The notes: generated by a model from the sequence alone, not told the origin. A stretch of 64,000 nt of DNA from Xanthomonas sp. AM6 (GCF_025665335.1 NZ_CP106869.1:62001-126000), one strand, 5' to 3'. Numbered from the stretch's first letter, positions 25,154 to 34,810 are shown. Numbers and translations: made by a program.

Positions 25154-26737
25154 ATGACCTCGCCTACGACCTCGTCCCGCGCGCGCTGGCTGTTGCTGGC
25201 CGGCCTGCTCGCCGCCAGCGCGCTGGCGCCCGCCGCCGACTGGAAACGCGGCATCGAAGGCCAGCGCATCGCCGACCAGGGCGACGGCACCTTCCTCAAC
25301 CCGGTGCTGGCCGGCGACCACCCCGATCCGTCGGTGCTCAAGGACGGCGAGGACTACTACCTCACCCTGTCCTCGTTCGACGCCTATCCCGGCCTGCCGA
25401 TCTGGCATTCGCGCGATCTGGTCAACTGGCAGCCGCTGGGCCACGCCATCACCGAGAACGTCGGTGCGATCTGGGCGCCGGACCTGGTCAAGCACGGCAG
25501 TCGCTACTACATCTATTTCCCGGCGCGGCGCGGCGAGCAGGGCGAGCGCAGCAACTTCGTGGTCTGGGCCGACGACATCAAGGGGCCGTGGAGCGCGCCG
25601 GTCGACATCGGCCTGGGCAAGTACATCGACCCCGGCCACGCGGTCGGCGAGGACGGCAAGCGCTACCTGTTCCTGAGCGGCGGCGACTACGTGCAGCTGT
25701 CCGACGACGGGCTCAAGGTGGTCGGCACGCCCAGGCACGTGTACGACGGCTGGAAGTACCCGGAGAGCTGGGACGTGGAAGCCTATGCCCAGGAGGGGCC
25801 GAAGATCACCCGCCGCAACGGCTGGTACTACATGACCACCGCGGTCGGCGGCACCGCCGGCCCGCCGACCGGGCACATGGTCATCACCGCCCGCTCGCGC
25901 TCGATCCACGGGCCGTGGCGCAACGCGCCGAACAACCCGATCACCCGCACCAGGAGCGCGTCCGAACCGTGGTGGTCGCGCGGCCACGCGACCCTGGTCG
26001 AGGGCACCGACGGGCGCTGGTGGATGCTCTACCACGGCTACGAGAACGGCTACTGGACGCTGGGCCGGCAGGCGCTGCTGGAGCCGATCGAATGGACCGC
26101 CGACGGCTGGTTCGTGGCCAAGGGCGGCGACCTCGGCACGCCGCTGAAGAAGCCCAGCGGGCAGGCGCTGCCGCACGGCCTGGCGCTGTCGGACGATTTC
26201 CGCGGCGGCCGGCTCGGCCCGCAGTGGGCGTTCTTCAACCCCGGCCGCGACGAGGCGCGGCGGCTGAGTTTCGGCGACGGCACGCTGAGCGTGCAGGGCA
26301 AGGGCCGCGCCCCGCGCGACAGCTCGCCGCTGACCGTGATCGCCCCCGACCAGGCCTACCAGTTCGACGTGGAGATGGAGATCGAGCCCGGCGCGCAGGG
26401 CGGCGCGCTGCTGTTCTACAGCGAGCGCCTGTACGTGGGGGTGGGCAGCAACGGCGAGGCCTTCGTCATGCACCGCTACGGCGAGGAGCGCCCGGCGCAG
26501 CTGGCGCCCAGCGCCAAGGGCGGGCGGCTGTGGCTGCGGGTCCGCAACGACCGCCACATCGTCACCGTCCACAGCAGCCGCGACGGCAGGACCTGGACCA
26601 AGTATCCGGTGCAGATGGAAGTGTCCGGCTACCACCACAACGTCGCCGGCAAGTTCCTGGCGCTGAAGCCGGCGCTGTATGCGGCCGGAAATGGAAAGGT
26701 GCATTTCCGCCGATTCCGCTACCGCGCGCTGGAGTGA
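25154..26737 (+). CDS. Exported GH43-family glycoside hydrolase
   Basis: A 527-residue protein with a signal peptide (RARWLLLAGLLAASALAPA) and two modules. The N-terminal five-bladed propeller shows GH43 marks: DHPDPSVLKDGEDYYL with the catalytic base Asp near residue 57, IWAPDLVKHGSRYYIYF, and the acid in AQEGPKI near residue 214. From about residue 345 a C-terminal beta-sandwich (LSDDFRGGRLGPQWAFFNPG, then LLFYSERLYVGVG) resembles the GH43 C-terminal or DUF1349 module. Likely activity is beta-xylosidase or alpha-arabinofuranosidase trimming of pectin or xylan side chains; the exact linkage is unknown. An AGGAG ribosome-binding site precedes the ATG at 25154. The TGA is 2 bp before a possible start of the LacI gene. 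Confidence 0.85.
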   Translation: MTSPTTSSRARWLLLAGLLAASALAPAADWKRGIEGQRIADQGDGTFLNPVLAGDHPDPSVLKDGEDYYLTLSSFDAYPGLPIWHSRDLVNWQPLGHAITENVGAIWAPDLVKHGSRYYIYFPARRGEQGERSNFVVWADDIKGPWSAPVDIGLGKYIDPGHAVGEDGKRYLFLSGGDYVQLSDDGLKVVGTPRHVYDGWKYPESWDVEAYAQEGPKITRRNGWYYMTTAVGGTAGPPTGHMVITARSRSIHGPWRNAPNNPITRTRSASEPWWSRGHATLVEGTDGRWWMLYHGYENGYWTLGRQALLEPIEWTADGWFVAKGGDLGTPLKKPSGQALPHGLALSDDFRGGRLGPQWAFFNPGRDEARRLSFGDGTLSVQGKGRAPRDSSPLTVIAPDQAYQFDVEMEIEPGAQGGALLFYSERLYVGVGSNGEAFVMHRYGEERPAQLAPSAKGGRLWLRVRNDRHIVTVHSSRDGRTWTKYPVQMEVSGYHHNVAGKFLALKPALYAAGNGKVHFRRFRYRALE

Positions 26738-26784
26738 ACATGACTACCGGTAGAATCCGCCCTCTTCCGTCCGGTTTTCCGTCC

Positions 26785-27843
26785 ATGGCGCCGAGCAAAC
26801 CCATTTCCGCCGATGTGCACGCCTCCGTCCACGGCAAGGCGGCGACGATCAACGACATCGCGCGCCTGTCGGGGGTGTCGAAGAAGACGGTGTCGCGGAT
26901 CATCAACAACTCGCCGCTGGTGCGCAAGGACACGCGCGAGAAGGTCGAGGCGCTGATGCGCGAGGTCGGCTACGCGCCGGACCCGCTGGCGCGCGGGCTG
27001 GCGTTCCGGCGTTCGTTCCTGATCGGCATGGTCTACGACAACCCGACCGCGCAGTACATCGTGGACATGCAGTACGGTGCGCTGGACGCGCTGCGCGGCT
27101 CCAGCTTCGAACTGGTGGTGCATCCGTGCGACAGCCGCAGCCCCGGCTACATCGAGGGCGTGCGCCGCTTCGTGCAGCAGCAGAAGCTGCACGGCGTGAT
27201 CCTGGTGCCGCGCGCCTCCGAGGACCAGGCGCTGGCGGACATGCTCGCCGGCATCGGCGTGCGCTACACCCGCATCGCCTCGCTGCCGCTGGACGCCACC
27301 TCGCAGATGGTGGTCACCCACGACCGCGACGGCGCCGCCGAGGCCGCCGACTACCTGCTGTCGCTGGGCCACCGCGAGATCGCACTGATCACCGGCCCCA
27401 GCGCCTACCGCTCCGCGCACGAGCGCACCGCCGGCTTCATCGACGCGCTGACCCGGCGCGGCATCGAACTGCCGCCGGAGCGCATCGTCGAGGCCGGCTA
27501 CACCTTCGAATCGGGCGTGGCCGCGGCCGAGAAACTGCTGCTGGGCAAGCAGCGCCCCAGCGCGATCTTCACCGGCAACGACGAGATGGCGGCCGGCGTG
27601 TACAAGGTCGCGCTGCGCGCCGGCATCAACATTCCGCGCCAGCTGTCGATCATCGGCTACGACGACAGCCCGCTGGCCTCGCGCCTGTGGCCGTCGCTGA
27701 CCTCGGTCCGCCGCCATACCCGCGACACCGGCCGCACCGCCGCGGCCATGCTGATCCAGCCCGAAGGCACCCCGGCCCTGGCGATCGCCAGCGTGCGCCC
27801 GCACCTGATCGTGCGCGACTCCTGCCAGCCCCCGGAAGACTAG
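26785..27843 (+). CDS. LacI-family transcriptional regulator of the uronate operons
   Basis: A 352-residue protein with an N-terminal LacI helix-turn-helix (TINDIARLSGVSKKTVSRIINN, about residues 17-38) and hinge, then a periplasmic-binding-protein-like effector domain ending TSVRRHTRDTGRTAAAMLI. The effector domain has no signal and would bind a sugar-acid metabolite. An alternative ATG at 26740 would add 15 residues. The shorter start is preferred because the upstream stretch contains ATGACTACCGGTAGAATCC, with TAGAAT (26751-26756) like a -10 and a core related to the ACCGGT operator, so the regulator may have its own autoregulated promoter. It lies between two operons with identical operators. 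Confidence 0.85.
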   Translation: MAPSKPISADVHASVHGKAATINDIARLSGVSKKTVSRIINNSPLVRKDTREKVEALMREVGYAPDPLARGLAFRRSFLIGMVYDNPTAQYIVDMQYGALDALRGSSFELVVHPCDSRSPGYIEGVRRFVQQQKLHGVILVPRASEDQALADMLAGIGVRYTRIASLPLDATSQMVVTHDRDGAAEAADYLLSLGHREIALITGPSAYRSAHERTAGFIDALTRRGIELPPERIVEAGYTFESGVAAAEKLLLGKQRPSAIFTGNDEMAAGVYKVALRAGINIPRQLSIIGYDDSPLASRLWPSLTSVRRHTRDTGRTAAAMLIQPEGTPALAIASVRPHLIVRDSCQPPED

Positions 27844-28020
27844 CGCGGCACTGTCCGCCGCGCGGGCAGGCGCCGAGCCTGCCGAATCCCCGCGCCTTGC
27901 CAAAGGGGGCTTTTCTCCAGACGGGATGCGCTGTCGCCAAGAGATCGGCTGCCCGATACATCGCCATGCCTGCAGCGCCAGCAAGCGTGCTGGCGCCGAT
28001 TGCTCGTCCAGACTCTCCGC

Positions 28021-28069
28021 CGCTGGCCGCTGGCCGCTGGCCGCTGGCCGCTGGCCGCTGGCCGCTGGC
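28021..28069. repeat. Seven tandem copies of CGCTGGC (7 bp)
   Basis: An exact run of 7 units of 7 bp, immediately before a longer run of a different 7-mer. It lies in the 473-bp gap between the LacI gene and kduI. Both arrays keep a 7-bp period, so all three frames stay open; the long ORFs seen across them are not genes. Confidence 0.95.
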
Positions 28070-28071
28070 CC

Positions 28072-28218
28072 GAATCCCGAATCCCGAATCCCGAATCCCG
28101 AATCCCGAATCCCGAATCCCGAATCCCGAATCCCGAATCCCGAATCCCGAATCCCGAATCCCGAATCCCGAATCCCGAATCCCGAATCCCGAATCCCGAA
28201 TCCCGAATCCCGAATCCC
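28072..28218. repeat. Twenty-one tandem copies of GAATCCC (7 bp)
   Basis: An exact 147-bp run of a 7-mer with no sequence variation between units. Perfect short-unit arrays change length by slipped-strand replication, so this is a candidate variable-number locus. It ends 20 bp before the operator/promoter of the kduI operon, close enough to be worth testing for an effect on expression. Related degenerate 7-mer traces lie near 21270-21290 and 60625-60715. Confidence 0.97.
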
Positions 28219-28237
28219 TGCCTTTCGTGCACTGCGC

Positions 28238-29171
<934 letters not shown>

Positions 29172-29221
29172 CGCGCCGCCGCTTTCCACCGCATCCGCAT
29201 CACCCCTAGGGAGCACCCGCA

Positions 29222-29977
29222 ATGACGAACCCGTTCAGTCTCGAAGGCAAGGTCGCACTGGTCACCGGCGCCAACACCGGTCTCGGCCAAGGCATCGCCC
29301 TGGCCTTGGCGCAGGCCGGCGCCGACATCGCCGCCGCCGGCATCCAGGCGCCGACCGAGACCGAAGCGAAGGTCAAGGCGTTGGGCCGCCGCTTCGTCGC
29401 CATCGAGGCCAACCTGGTCAGCATCGAGCCGGTGCAGCGCGTGCTCGACGAGACCCTGGCCGGCCTCGGCGGCCTGGACATCCTGGTCAACAATGCCGGG
29501 CTGATCCGCCGGGCCGACGCGGTGGACTTCAGCGAGCAGGACTGGGACGACGTGATGAACGTCAACATCAAGTCCGCGTTCTTCATGGCGCAGGCCGCCG
29601 GCCGCCACTTCATCGCCCAGGGCCGCGGCAAGATCATCAACATCGCCTCGATGCTGTCCTTCCAGGGCGGCATCCGCGTGCCGTCCTACACCGCCAGCAA
29701 GTCCGGCATCGCCGGCATCACCCGGCTGCTGGCCAACGAGTGGGGCGCCAAGGGCGTCAACGTCAACGCCATCGCGCCCGGCTACATGGCCACCGACAAC
29801 ACCGCGCAGCTGCGCGCCGACGCGGCGCGCAACCAGTCGATCCTGGAGCGTATCCCGGCCGGGCGCTGGGGCGTGCCGGAAGACCTGGGCGGCACCGCGG
29901 TGTTCCTGGCCAGCAGCGCCTCGGACTACGTCAACGGCACCATCATCCCGGTCGACGGCGGCTGGCTGGCGCGCTGA
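29222..29977 (+). CDS. kduD: 2-deoxy-D-gluconate 3-dehydrogenase (KduD-type SDR)
   Basis: A 251-residue short-chain dehydrogenase that reduces 2,5-diketo-3-deoxygluconate to 2-keto-3-deoxygluconate with NAD(P)H, directly after KduI. The Rossmann motif TGANTGLGQGIALAL, NNAG in VNNAGLIRRADAV, the Ser in NIASMLSFQGG, the catalytic YTASKSG and the terminal YVNGTIIPVDGGWL all match KduD. It follows kduI by 50 bp, and an RpiB-like gene follows after a 136-bp gap containing a short palindromic repeat. Confidence 0.92.
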   Translation: MTNPFSLEGKVALVTGANTGLGQGIALALAQAGADIAAAGIQAPTETEAKVKALGRRFVAIEANLVSIEPVQRVLDETLAGLGGLDILVNNAGLIRRADAVDFSEQDWDDVMNVNIKSAFFMAQAAGRHFIAQGRGKIINIASMLSFQGGIRVPSYTASKSGIAGITRLLANEWGAKGVNVNAIAPGYMATDNTAQLRADAARNQSILERIPAGRWGVPEDLGGTAVFLASSASDYVNGTIIPVDGGWLAR

Positions 29978-29999
29978 GCCCAGCCCGCGCAGCGCCCCA

Positions 30000-30050
30000 G
30001 CCCTCGCTTCTTCCCTCTGCGGGAGAAGGTGCCCGCAGGGCGGATGAGGG
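30000..30050. repeat. CTCTCCC/GGGAGA-type short palindromic repeat
   Basis: CTTCTTCCCTCTGCGGGAGAAGG and a following GCAGGGCGGATGAGGG tail lie between kduD and the RpiB-like gene. The GGGAGAAGGTGCCCG-GGCGGATGAGGG arrangement is repeated at 62046-62085, and the mirror-image half occurs at 30792. Confidence 0.55.
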
Positions 30051-30113
30051 TCGGCAGCGCACGCAGACCGCGTCGATCACACGCACCGCTTTCCCCCGCA
30101 ATCGGAGACACCC

Positions 30114-30770
30114 ATGAAAATCGCACTGATGAATGAGTTCAGTCAGGCCGCCAAGAACCCGGTGATCCTGCAGCAGCTCAACGACGTGGCCGGCGCACAG
30201 GGCCACAGCGTGTTCAACGTCGGCATGGACGGCGACAACGACCATCGCCTGACCTACATCCACCTGGGCATCGTCGCCAGCCTGCTGCTGAACTCCAAGG
30301 CCGTGGACTTCGTGGTCGCCGGCTGCGGCACCGGCCAGGGCGCGATGATGTCGCTCAATGCCTACCCGGGCGTGTTCTGCGGCTACTGCATCGAGCCGAC
30401 CGACGCCTACCTGTTCGCCCAGGTCAACAACGGCAATGCGCTGGCGCTGGCCTTCGCCAAGGGCTACGGTTGGGGCGCGGAGATCAACGTGCGCTACATC
30501 TTCGAGAAGGCCTTCAGCGGCGAGCGCGGCATGGGCTACCCGGCCGAGCGCCGCGAATCGCAGCAAGCCAACGCCGGCATCCTGGCCCAGGTCAAGCAGG
30601 CCACCGCCAAGCCCTACCTCGACGGCCTGCGCGCGATCGATCCGGAACTGGTCAAGCAGGCGGTCGGCGGCGCGCGCTTCCAGCAGTGCTTCTTCGACCA
30701 CGCGCAGGACGCGGAGATCCGCGCCTTCGTCGCCGGCGTGCTGGGCAGGCCGGAAGCCGCAGCGGCCTGA
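30114..30770 (+). CDS. RpiB/LacA/LacB-family sugar-phosphate isomerase-like protein
   Basis: A 218-residue protein of the RpiB fold: MKIALMNEFSQAAKNPVIL, NVGMDGDNDHRLTYIHLGIVASLLLNSKAVDFVVAGCGTGQGAMMSLNAYPGVFCGYC. The GCGTGQG loop is the phosphate-binding segment. Family members interconvert aldose and ketose phosphates; the version found beside kduI and kduD probably handles a sugar-acid derivative rather than ribose-5-phosphate, and is longer than RpiB (about 150). Third gene of the kdu operon. Position and family are secure; substrate is inferred. Confidence 0.8.
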   Translation: MKIALMNEFSQAAKNPVILQQLNDVAGAQGHSVFNVGMDGDNDHRLTYIHLGIVASLLLNSKAVDFVVAGCGTGQGAMMSLNAYPGVFCGYCIEPTDAYLFAQVNNGNALALAFAKGYGWGAEINVRYIFEKAFSGERGMGYPAERRESQQANAGILAQVKQATAKPYLDGLRAIDPELVKQAVGGARFQQCFFDHAQDAEIRAFVAGVLGRPEAAAA

Positions 30771-30791
30771 CCGCACGACGCACCGCGCTCG

Positions 30792-30817
30792 AGCCCCTCT
30801 CCCGCGGGAGAGGGGCT
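30792..30817. repeat. Perfect 26-bp palindrome, CTCTCCC family
   Basis: AGCCCCTCTCCCG followed by its exact reverse complement CGGGAGAGGGGCT, then GGGGCGAGGG. Lies between the RpiB-like gene and the acetylesterase-cupin gene. This is a dispersed repeat shared with 37259, 38566 and 62110; it may weaken transcription between the genes. Confidence 0.7.
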
Positions 30818-30933
30818 GGGGCGAGGGCCGAACACGATCGACCAACCGGCACCACGCTTCCCTGTCGGCTCGGCGTGCCTCTCGCCGACAGGCGCAGAGT
30901 GCCAAGCGCAGACACAGCGCAGCGGAGTCCCTC

Positions 30934-32079
30934 ATGCGCCTGCTCTTTTCCGCATTGCTGTTGCTCCACGCCGCTGCCGCCTGCGCCGAACCGCAGCGCG
31001 TGTTCATCGCCGGCGATTCCACCGCGGCCGAATACGGCCCCGAGCGCGCGCCGCAGGCCGGCTGGGGCCAGGCCTTGCAGAGTTATCTGGATCCGGCCGC
31101 CTGGCAGGTGCGCAACCACGCCAAGGGCGGGCGCAGCGCGCGCAGCTTCATCGCCGAAGGCCGCCTCGACGCGATCGCCAAGGACCTGCGCCGCGGCGAC
31201 GTGCTGCTGATCCAGTTCGGCCACAACGACGCCAAGGTCGAAGATCCCAGCCGCTACGACGACCCGCAGCAGGCCTATCCGCACTACCTGGCGCGCTACG
31301 TGGCGCTGGCCCGTGACAAGGGCGCCACGCCGATCCTGCTCACCCCGGCCGCGCGCCTGCTCTACGACTTCGGCTCGCTGCTCGACACGCACGGACGCTA
31401 CACCCAGGCGATGCAGCGCCTGGCCGCCGAGCAGCAGGTGGCGCTGATCGATCTCAACGCCAGCAGCAGCGCCTGGATCCGCGCGCTGGGCGAACAGGCG
31501 GCCAGGCCGTATTTCCTGTTCGTGCCGGAACAGGGCAAGGCCGACGGCACCCATTTCAGCCACGCCGGCGCGGCCGCGGTGGCGTGCCTGGTGGTGCGCG
31601 ACTGGGCGGCGCTGCAGCCGACGCTGAAGGCGCAATTGCGCCGCGACATCGACTGCGGCATGCCGGCGGCGGACACGCCGGCAGCGCCGCCCTCGCCCGC
31701 TGCAGCGGCGGCGCCGTCGCCATCGCTGGTCGTGCACGAACGCGACCTCGCCCGCACGCAACCCGGCCCGCACGGCGGCCCCGGCGAAACCACCGCCCAT
31801 CCGTTCTTCGCCGATGCCCCCGGCCTGGCCTTCGTGCTGCGCAAGCGCGTGCTGCACAAGGGCGCCGGCATCGGCCTGCACCTGCACCACAAGGACGAGA
31901 TCTACTACATCGTCAGCGGCCGCGGCCTGTACGCGCTGGACGGCAAGCAGTACGAGGTCGGCCCCGGCCATGCGCTGCTGACGCGCGCGGGCAGCACGCA
32001 TGCGCTGCAGCAGGTGGGCGAGGACGACCTGGTGGTGATGTTGGCGTATCCGGCCGCAAAGCCCGCTGGCGCCAATTGA
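30934..32079 (+). CDS. Exported rhamnogalacturonan acetylesterase fused to a KdgF-like cupin
   Basis: A 381-residue protein with a signal peptide (RLLFSALLLLHAAAACA). Domain 1 (about residues 20-240) is an SGNH hydrolase of the rhamnogalacturonan-acetylesterase type: FIAGDSTAAEYG with Ser near 27, the GHND block near 95, and DGTHFSHAG near 203 giving the Asp-His pair. A Pro/Ala linker (about 244-266) leads to domain 2 (about 268-378), a single cupin with LHLHHKDEIYYIVSG near 314 and GPGHALLTRAGSTHAL, both standard cupin motifs. Cupins with this look include KdgF, which linearises unsaturated uronate. The fusion would put both steps in the periplasm. It is the last gene of the kdu operon. Confidence 0.85.
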   Translation: MRLLFSALLLLHAAAACAEPQRVFIAGDSTAAEYGPERAPQAGWGQALQSYLDPAAWQVRNHAKGGRSARSFIAEGRLDAIAKDLRRGDVLLIQFGHNDAKVEDPSRYDDPQQAYPHYLARYVALARDKGATPILLTPAARLLYDFGSLLDTHGRYTQAMQRLAAEQQVALIDLNASSSAWIRALGEQAARPYFLFVPEQGKADGTHFSHAGAAAVACLVVRDWAALQPTLKAQLRRDIDCGMPAADTPAAPPSPAAAAAPSPSLVVHERDLARTQPGPHGGPGETTAHPFFADAPGLAFVLRKRVLHKGAGIGLHLHHKDEIYYIVSGRGLYALDGKQYEVGPGHALLTRAGSTHALQQVGEDDLVVMLAYPAAKPAGAN

Positions 32080-32249
32080 CAGGCGTGGCGCGGCGCCCTG
32101 CCGAAGTCGTCGCGTTGCATGAGGCGGCGCACCAGGGACTGCTCCTGCACCAACGCGCGCTTCGCCGCGAATGCATCCATTGATCGTCCAGCCCAACCGT
32201 CATTCGCTGAGCACCGCGCCTGCATGCTGCCGCCTGCCGCAGCATGCGT

Positions 32250-33014
32250 TCACCCGCGATGGATCGACACGCCGCCATCCACCAGCATCGCCGCGCCGGT
32301 GACGAACGAGGCCGCATCCGAGGCCAGGAACAGCGCGGCGCGGGCCACTTCCTCGGGCATGGCCAGGCGCTTGAGCGCGTGCAGCTGCGCCGCCTGCGCC
32401 ATGGCCTCCGGCGTGGTCTGCATCGTGTGCGCCAGCGGCGTGTCGGTGCCGCCCGGCAACAGCGCGTTGACGCGGATGGCGTAGGCGCCGAACTCGCTGG
32501 CCAGCGTCTGGGTCAGGCCGATCAGGCCGGACTTGCTCGCCGCATACGCCGCGGTGCCGGCGAAGCCGACGGTATGGCCGACGAAGGTCGAGGTGAAGAT
32601 CAGCGAGCCGCCGCCGCGTGCGCGCATGGCCGGCAGCTGGTGTTTGGCGCCGAAGAAGGCGCTGTCGAGGTTGGTGGCCAACGCATCGCGCCAGCCGGCG
32701 GCGGACACCCCGGGCGTCGGCCCCATCTCGCCCAGCGTGCCGGCATTGTTGAAGGCGATATCCAGGCCGCCGAAATGTTCCTGCGCCGCTTCCACCAGCG
32801 CACGCGCATGGTCTTCCTCGCGCACGTCGCCGGGCAACGCGAGCGCGCGGCCACCGGATGCGTCGATCTCCTCGGCGAGCCGTTGCAACAGCTCCCCGCG
32901 CCTTGCGCTCAGCACGACCGCCGCGCCGCGCTGCGCGAACAGCAGCGCCGCCGCGCGGCCGATGCCCGAACTGGCGCCGGTCACGATCGCCACCTTGTTC
33001 TTGAGTTCCGTCAT
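32250..33014 (-). CDS. Short-chain dehydrogenase/reductase
   Basis: A 254-residue classical SDR: TGASSGIGRAAALLFAQRGAAVV (cofactor motif), FNNAGTLGEMGP, FTSTFVGHTVG with the Ser region, YAASKSG catalytic motif, and ending ASFVTGAAMLVDGGVSI. SDRs use NAD(P)H to reduce or oxidise many alcohols and ketones, and this one shows no decisive specificity mark. It is read convergently with the kdu operon; it may be separate from it. The start at 33014 is set by TELKNKVAIVTG, the normal N-terminus. Confidence 0.9.
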   Translation of the reverse strand: MTELKNKVAIVTGASSGIGRAAALLFAQRGAAVVLSARRGELLQRLAEEIDASGGRALALPGDVREEDHARALVEAAQEHFGGLDIAFNNAGTLGEMGPTPGVSAAGWRDALATNLDSAFFGAKHQLPAMRARGGGSLIFTSTFVGHTVGFAGTAAYAASKSGLIGLTQTLASEFGAYAIRVNALLPGGTDTPLAHTMQTTPEAMAQAAQLHALKRLAMPEEVARAALFLASDAASFVTGAAMLVDGGVSIHRG

Positions 33015-33259
33015 GGGGTGCTCCTGTGTCGTTGGGGACACGGAGCATGCGGCGGCCGGGTCGTCGGCGCTGGCTGGATCCGGACGCGGCTGCCTTCGAC
33101 GGGAAGTGATGAGCGGGCGCCGATCGTTGTCGACCACGGGCGTGCCGTGGATGCACGCGAGGCTCGCCCTGCGCGACAGCGTCAGCGCCCCGTCGGGCGC
33201 CGCCGCCGGATCGGCTCGGTCCGCGCTAAAGACGCGCGCACTGCAGCGAACGTGCGGAC

Positions 33260-34147
33260 TCAAACGTCTCCGTCGCTGGCCCAGCCCTCGCCGCTGCCGC
33301 GCTGGAACACGCGGTCCTCGGCCTGCACGTCGCCGGCGGCGATGTGCGCCTGGTCGCGCAGCTGCGCGTAGAGCGGAGTGAAGTCCGGTGCGGTCGCCTG
33401 CATCAGCTGTTCGAAGCTGTCGATGACGAAGTAGGTCTTCTGGAAGGTGTCGATGCGGTAGCGGGTGCGCATGATCCGCGCCAGGTCGAAGCCGATGCGG
33501 TTGGGCGCGGCCGATTCCAGCGAATGCAGCGATTCGCCCTTCGACGAGACGATGCCGGCGCCATAGATGCGCAGGCCATCGGGCGTATCGATCAGGCCGA
33601 ACTCCACCGTGTACCAGTACAGCCGGGTGAGGTTCTGCAGCGCGTCCGGGCCGATGCCGTGCGCCTTCACTCCGCCGCGCCCGTAGGCTTCCATGTAGTC
33701 GGCGAACACCGGGTTCATCAGCAACGGCACGTGGCCGAACAGGTCGTGGAACAGGTCCGGCTCGGCGATGTAGTCGATCTGCTCGGGGCGGCGGATCCAC
33801 CAGGTCACCGGGAAGCGGCGGTTGGCCAGGTGGTCGAAGAAATCCAGTTCCGGCAGCAGGCCTTCGACCCCGACCAGGGTCCAGCCGGTGGCCGCGGCCA
33901 GCACCTCGTTGAGCTGGTCGAAGCGCGGGATCGCCTGCGGGCTCATGCCCATCGCGTCCTGCGCCTGCAGGAATTCGTCGCAGGCGCGGCCGACCAACAG
34001 TTCGCGCTGGCGCTGGTACAGCGTGCCCCAGGTGGCGTGGTCGTCGGCGCTGTAGCTGTCCCAGGGCTGCGCGACCACGGCGGTGGTGTAGACCGGCACG
34101 TAGCCCTTGTCGGTCTGCTGGTGTTCGACGCGGCGTGCGGTATCCAT
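33260..34147 (-). CDS. phhA: Phenylalanine 4-monooxygenase
   Basis: A 295-residue aromatic amino-acid hydroxylase, the typical bacterial length. It converts L-phenylalanine to L-tyrosine with O2 and a tetrahydropterin. The iron site is visible: FHDLFGHVPLLMNP (two His) and YWYTVEFGLI (Glu). Also present are TWWIRRPEQIDYIAEPD and RTRYRIDTFQKTYFVIDSF. The start at 34147 (MDTARRVEHQQ) gives the normal N-terminus. It is divergent from an Lrp/AsnC-type regulator at 34274, which is the usual partner in this group, and the shared 126-bp gap contains a TTGCGCG palindrome. Confidence 0.95.
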   Translation of the reverse strand: MDTARRVEHQQTDKGYVPVYTTAVVAQPWDSYSADDHATWGTLYQRQRELLVGRACDEFLQAQDAMGMSPQAIPRFDQLNEVLAAATGWTLVGVEGLLPELDFFDHLANRRFPVTWWIRRPEQIDYIAEPDLFHDLFGHVPLLMNPVFADYMEAYGRGGVKAHGIGPDALQNLTRLYWYTVEFGLIDTPDGLRIYGAGIVSSKGESLHSLESAAPNRIGFDLARIMRTRYRIDTFQKTYFVIDSFEQLMQATAPDFTPLYAQLRDQAHIAAGDVQAEDRVFQRGSGEGWASDGDV

Positions 34148-34211
34148 GGCGGTCGGCTCCGGGAGGGTAGCTGTGATGGTAGGCGCCAAGCCGCGCAATG
34201 GGCTTGCGAAG

Positions 34212-34238
34212 TTGCGCGATTGCGGCCGCTGCGCGCAA
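34212..34238. promoter_or_regulatory. Possible Lrp/AsnC operator between phhA and its regulator
   Basis: TTGCGCG (34212-34218) and CGCGCAA (34232-34238) form a 7-bp inverted repeat with a 13-bp spacer in the gap between the divergent genes. A further TTGCAAC-like string follows near 34243. A dyad in this position suits binding by the adjacent Lrp-type protein; inferred, not shown. Confidence 0.5.
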
Positions 34239-34273
34239 GATTGTTGCAACGATTCCATGTTGCAGAGCAATAA

Positions 34274-34753
34274 ATGACCGATCCGGCCCTGTTCGACCGC
34301 ACCGACCTGCGCCTGCTGGCCCTGCTGCAGCGGCAGGGCCGGGCCAGCAATGCCGAGCTGGCCGCGCAGGTGAACCTGTCGCCGTCGGCCTGCCTGCGCC
34401 GGGTGCAGCGGCTGGAGGCCGACGGGATCGTGGCCGGCTACGCGGCGCGGCTGGTGCCCGGCGCGATCGGCCTGGGACTGCAGGCGTTCGTGCGCGTGCA
34501 GCTGGAAAAGCACGGGCAAAGCGGCATCGCCCATTTCGCCGACAGCGTGCAGGGCTGGGACGAGGTGGTCGCCTGCCATGCGCTGACCGGCGACATGGAC
34601 TACCTGCTGCACGTCTACGTGCGCGACCTGGCGCATTTCTCCGCGTTCCTGCTGGACAAGCTGCTCAACGCCGCCGGCGTGGCCGACGTCAATTCCAGCT
34701 TCGTGCTGCGCACGGTCAAGGACTTCGCCGGCCTGCCGCTGCCGCGCGGCTGA
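34274..34753 (+). CDS. Lrp/AsnC-family transcriptional regulator
   Basis: A 159-residue protein: an N-terminal helix-turn-helix (FDRTDLRLLALLQRQGRASNAELAAQVNLSPSACLRRVQRLEADGIVAGY) and a C-terminal RAM ligand domain with VQLEKHGQSGIAHFADSVQGWDEVVACHALTGDMDYLLHVYV. Such proteins sense amino acids, and the gene's head-to-head placement with phhA makes aromatic amino acids the likely signal and phhA the likely target. Length and domains are complete. Confidence 0.92.
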   Translation: MTDPALFDRTDLRLLALLQRQGRASNAELAAQVNLSPSACLRRVQRLEADGIVAGYAARLVPGAIGLGLQAFVRVQLEKHGQSGIAHFADSVQGWDEVVACHALTGDMDYLLHVYVRDLAHFSAFLLDKLLNAAGVADVNSSFVLRTVKDFAGLPLPRG

Positions 34754-34810
34754 GCGGCTGCCGGGGCGGTAGCGCGCGTGCCGAACGGGGCCAGCGCTTG
34801 TTAAGTTGTT

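Noticed and set aside
26740-26784. LacI gene start at 26740
   Set aside because: It adds a proline-rich N-terminus over a likely -10 and ACCGGT site. The ATG at 26785 is a better fit to the family, though not proven.
28021-28218. CRISPR array
   Set aside because: Units are 7 bp, contiguous and lack spacers; no cas genes are nearby.
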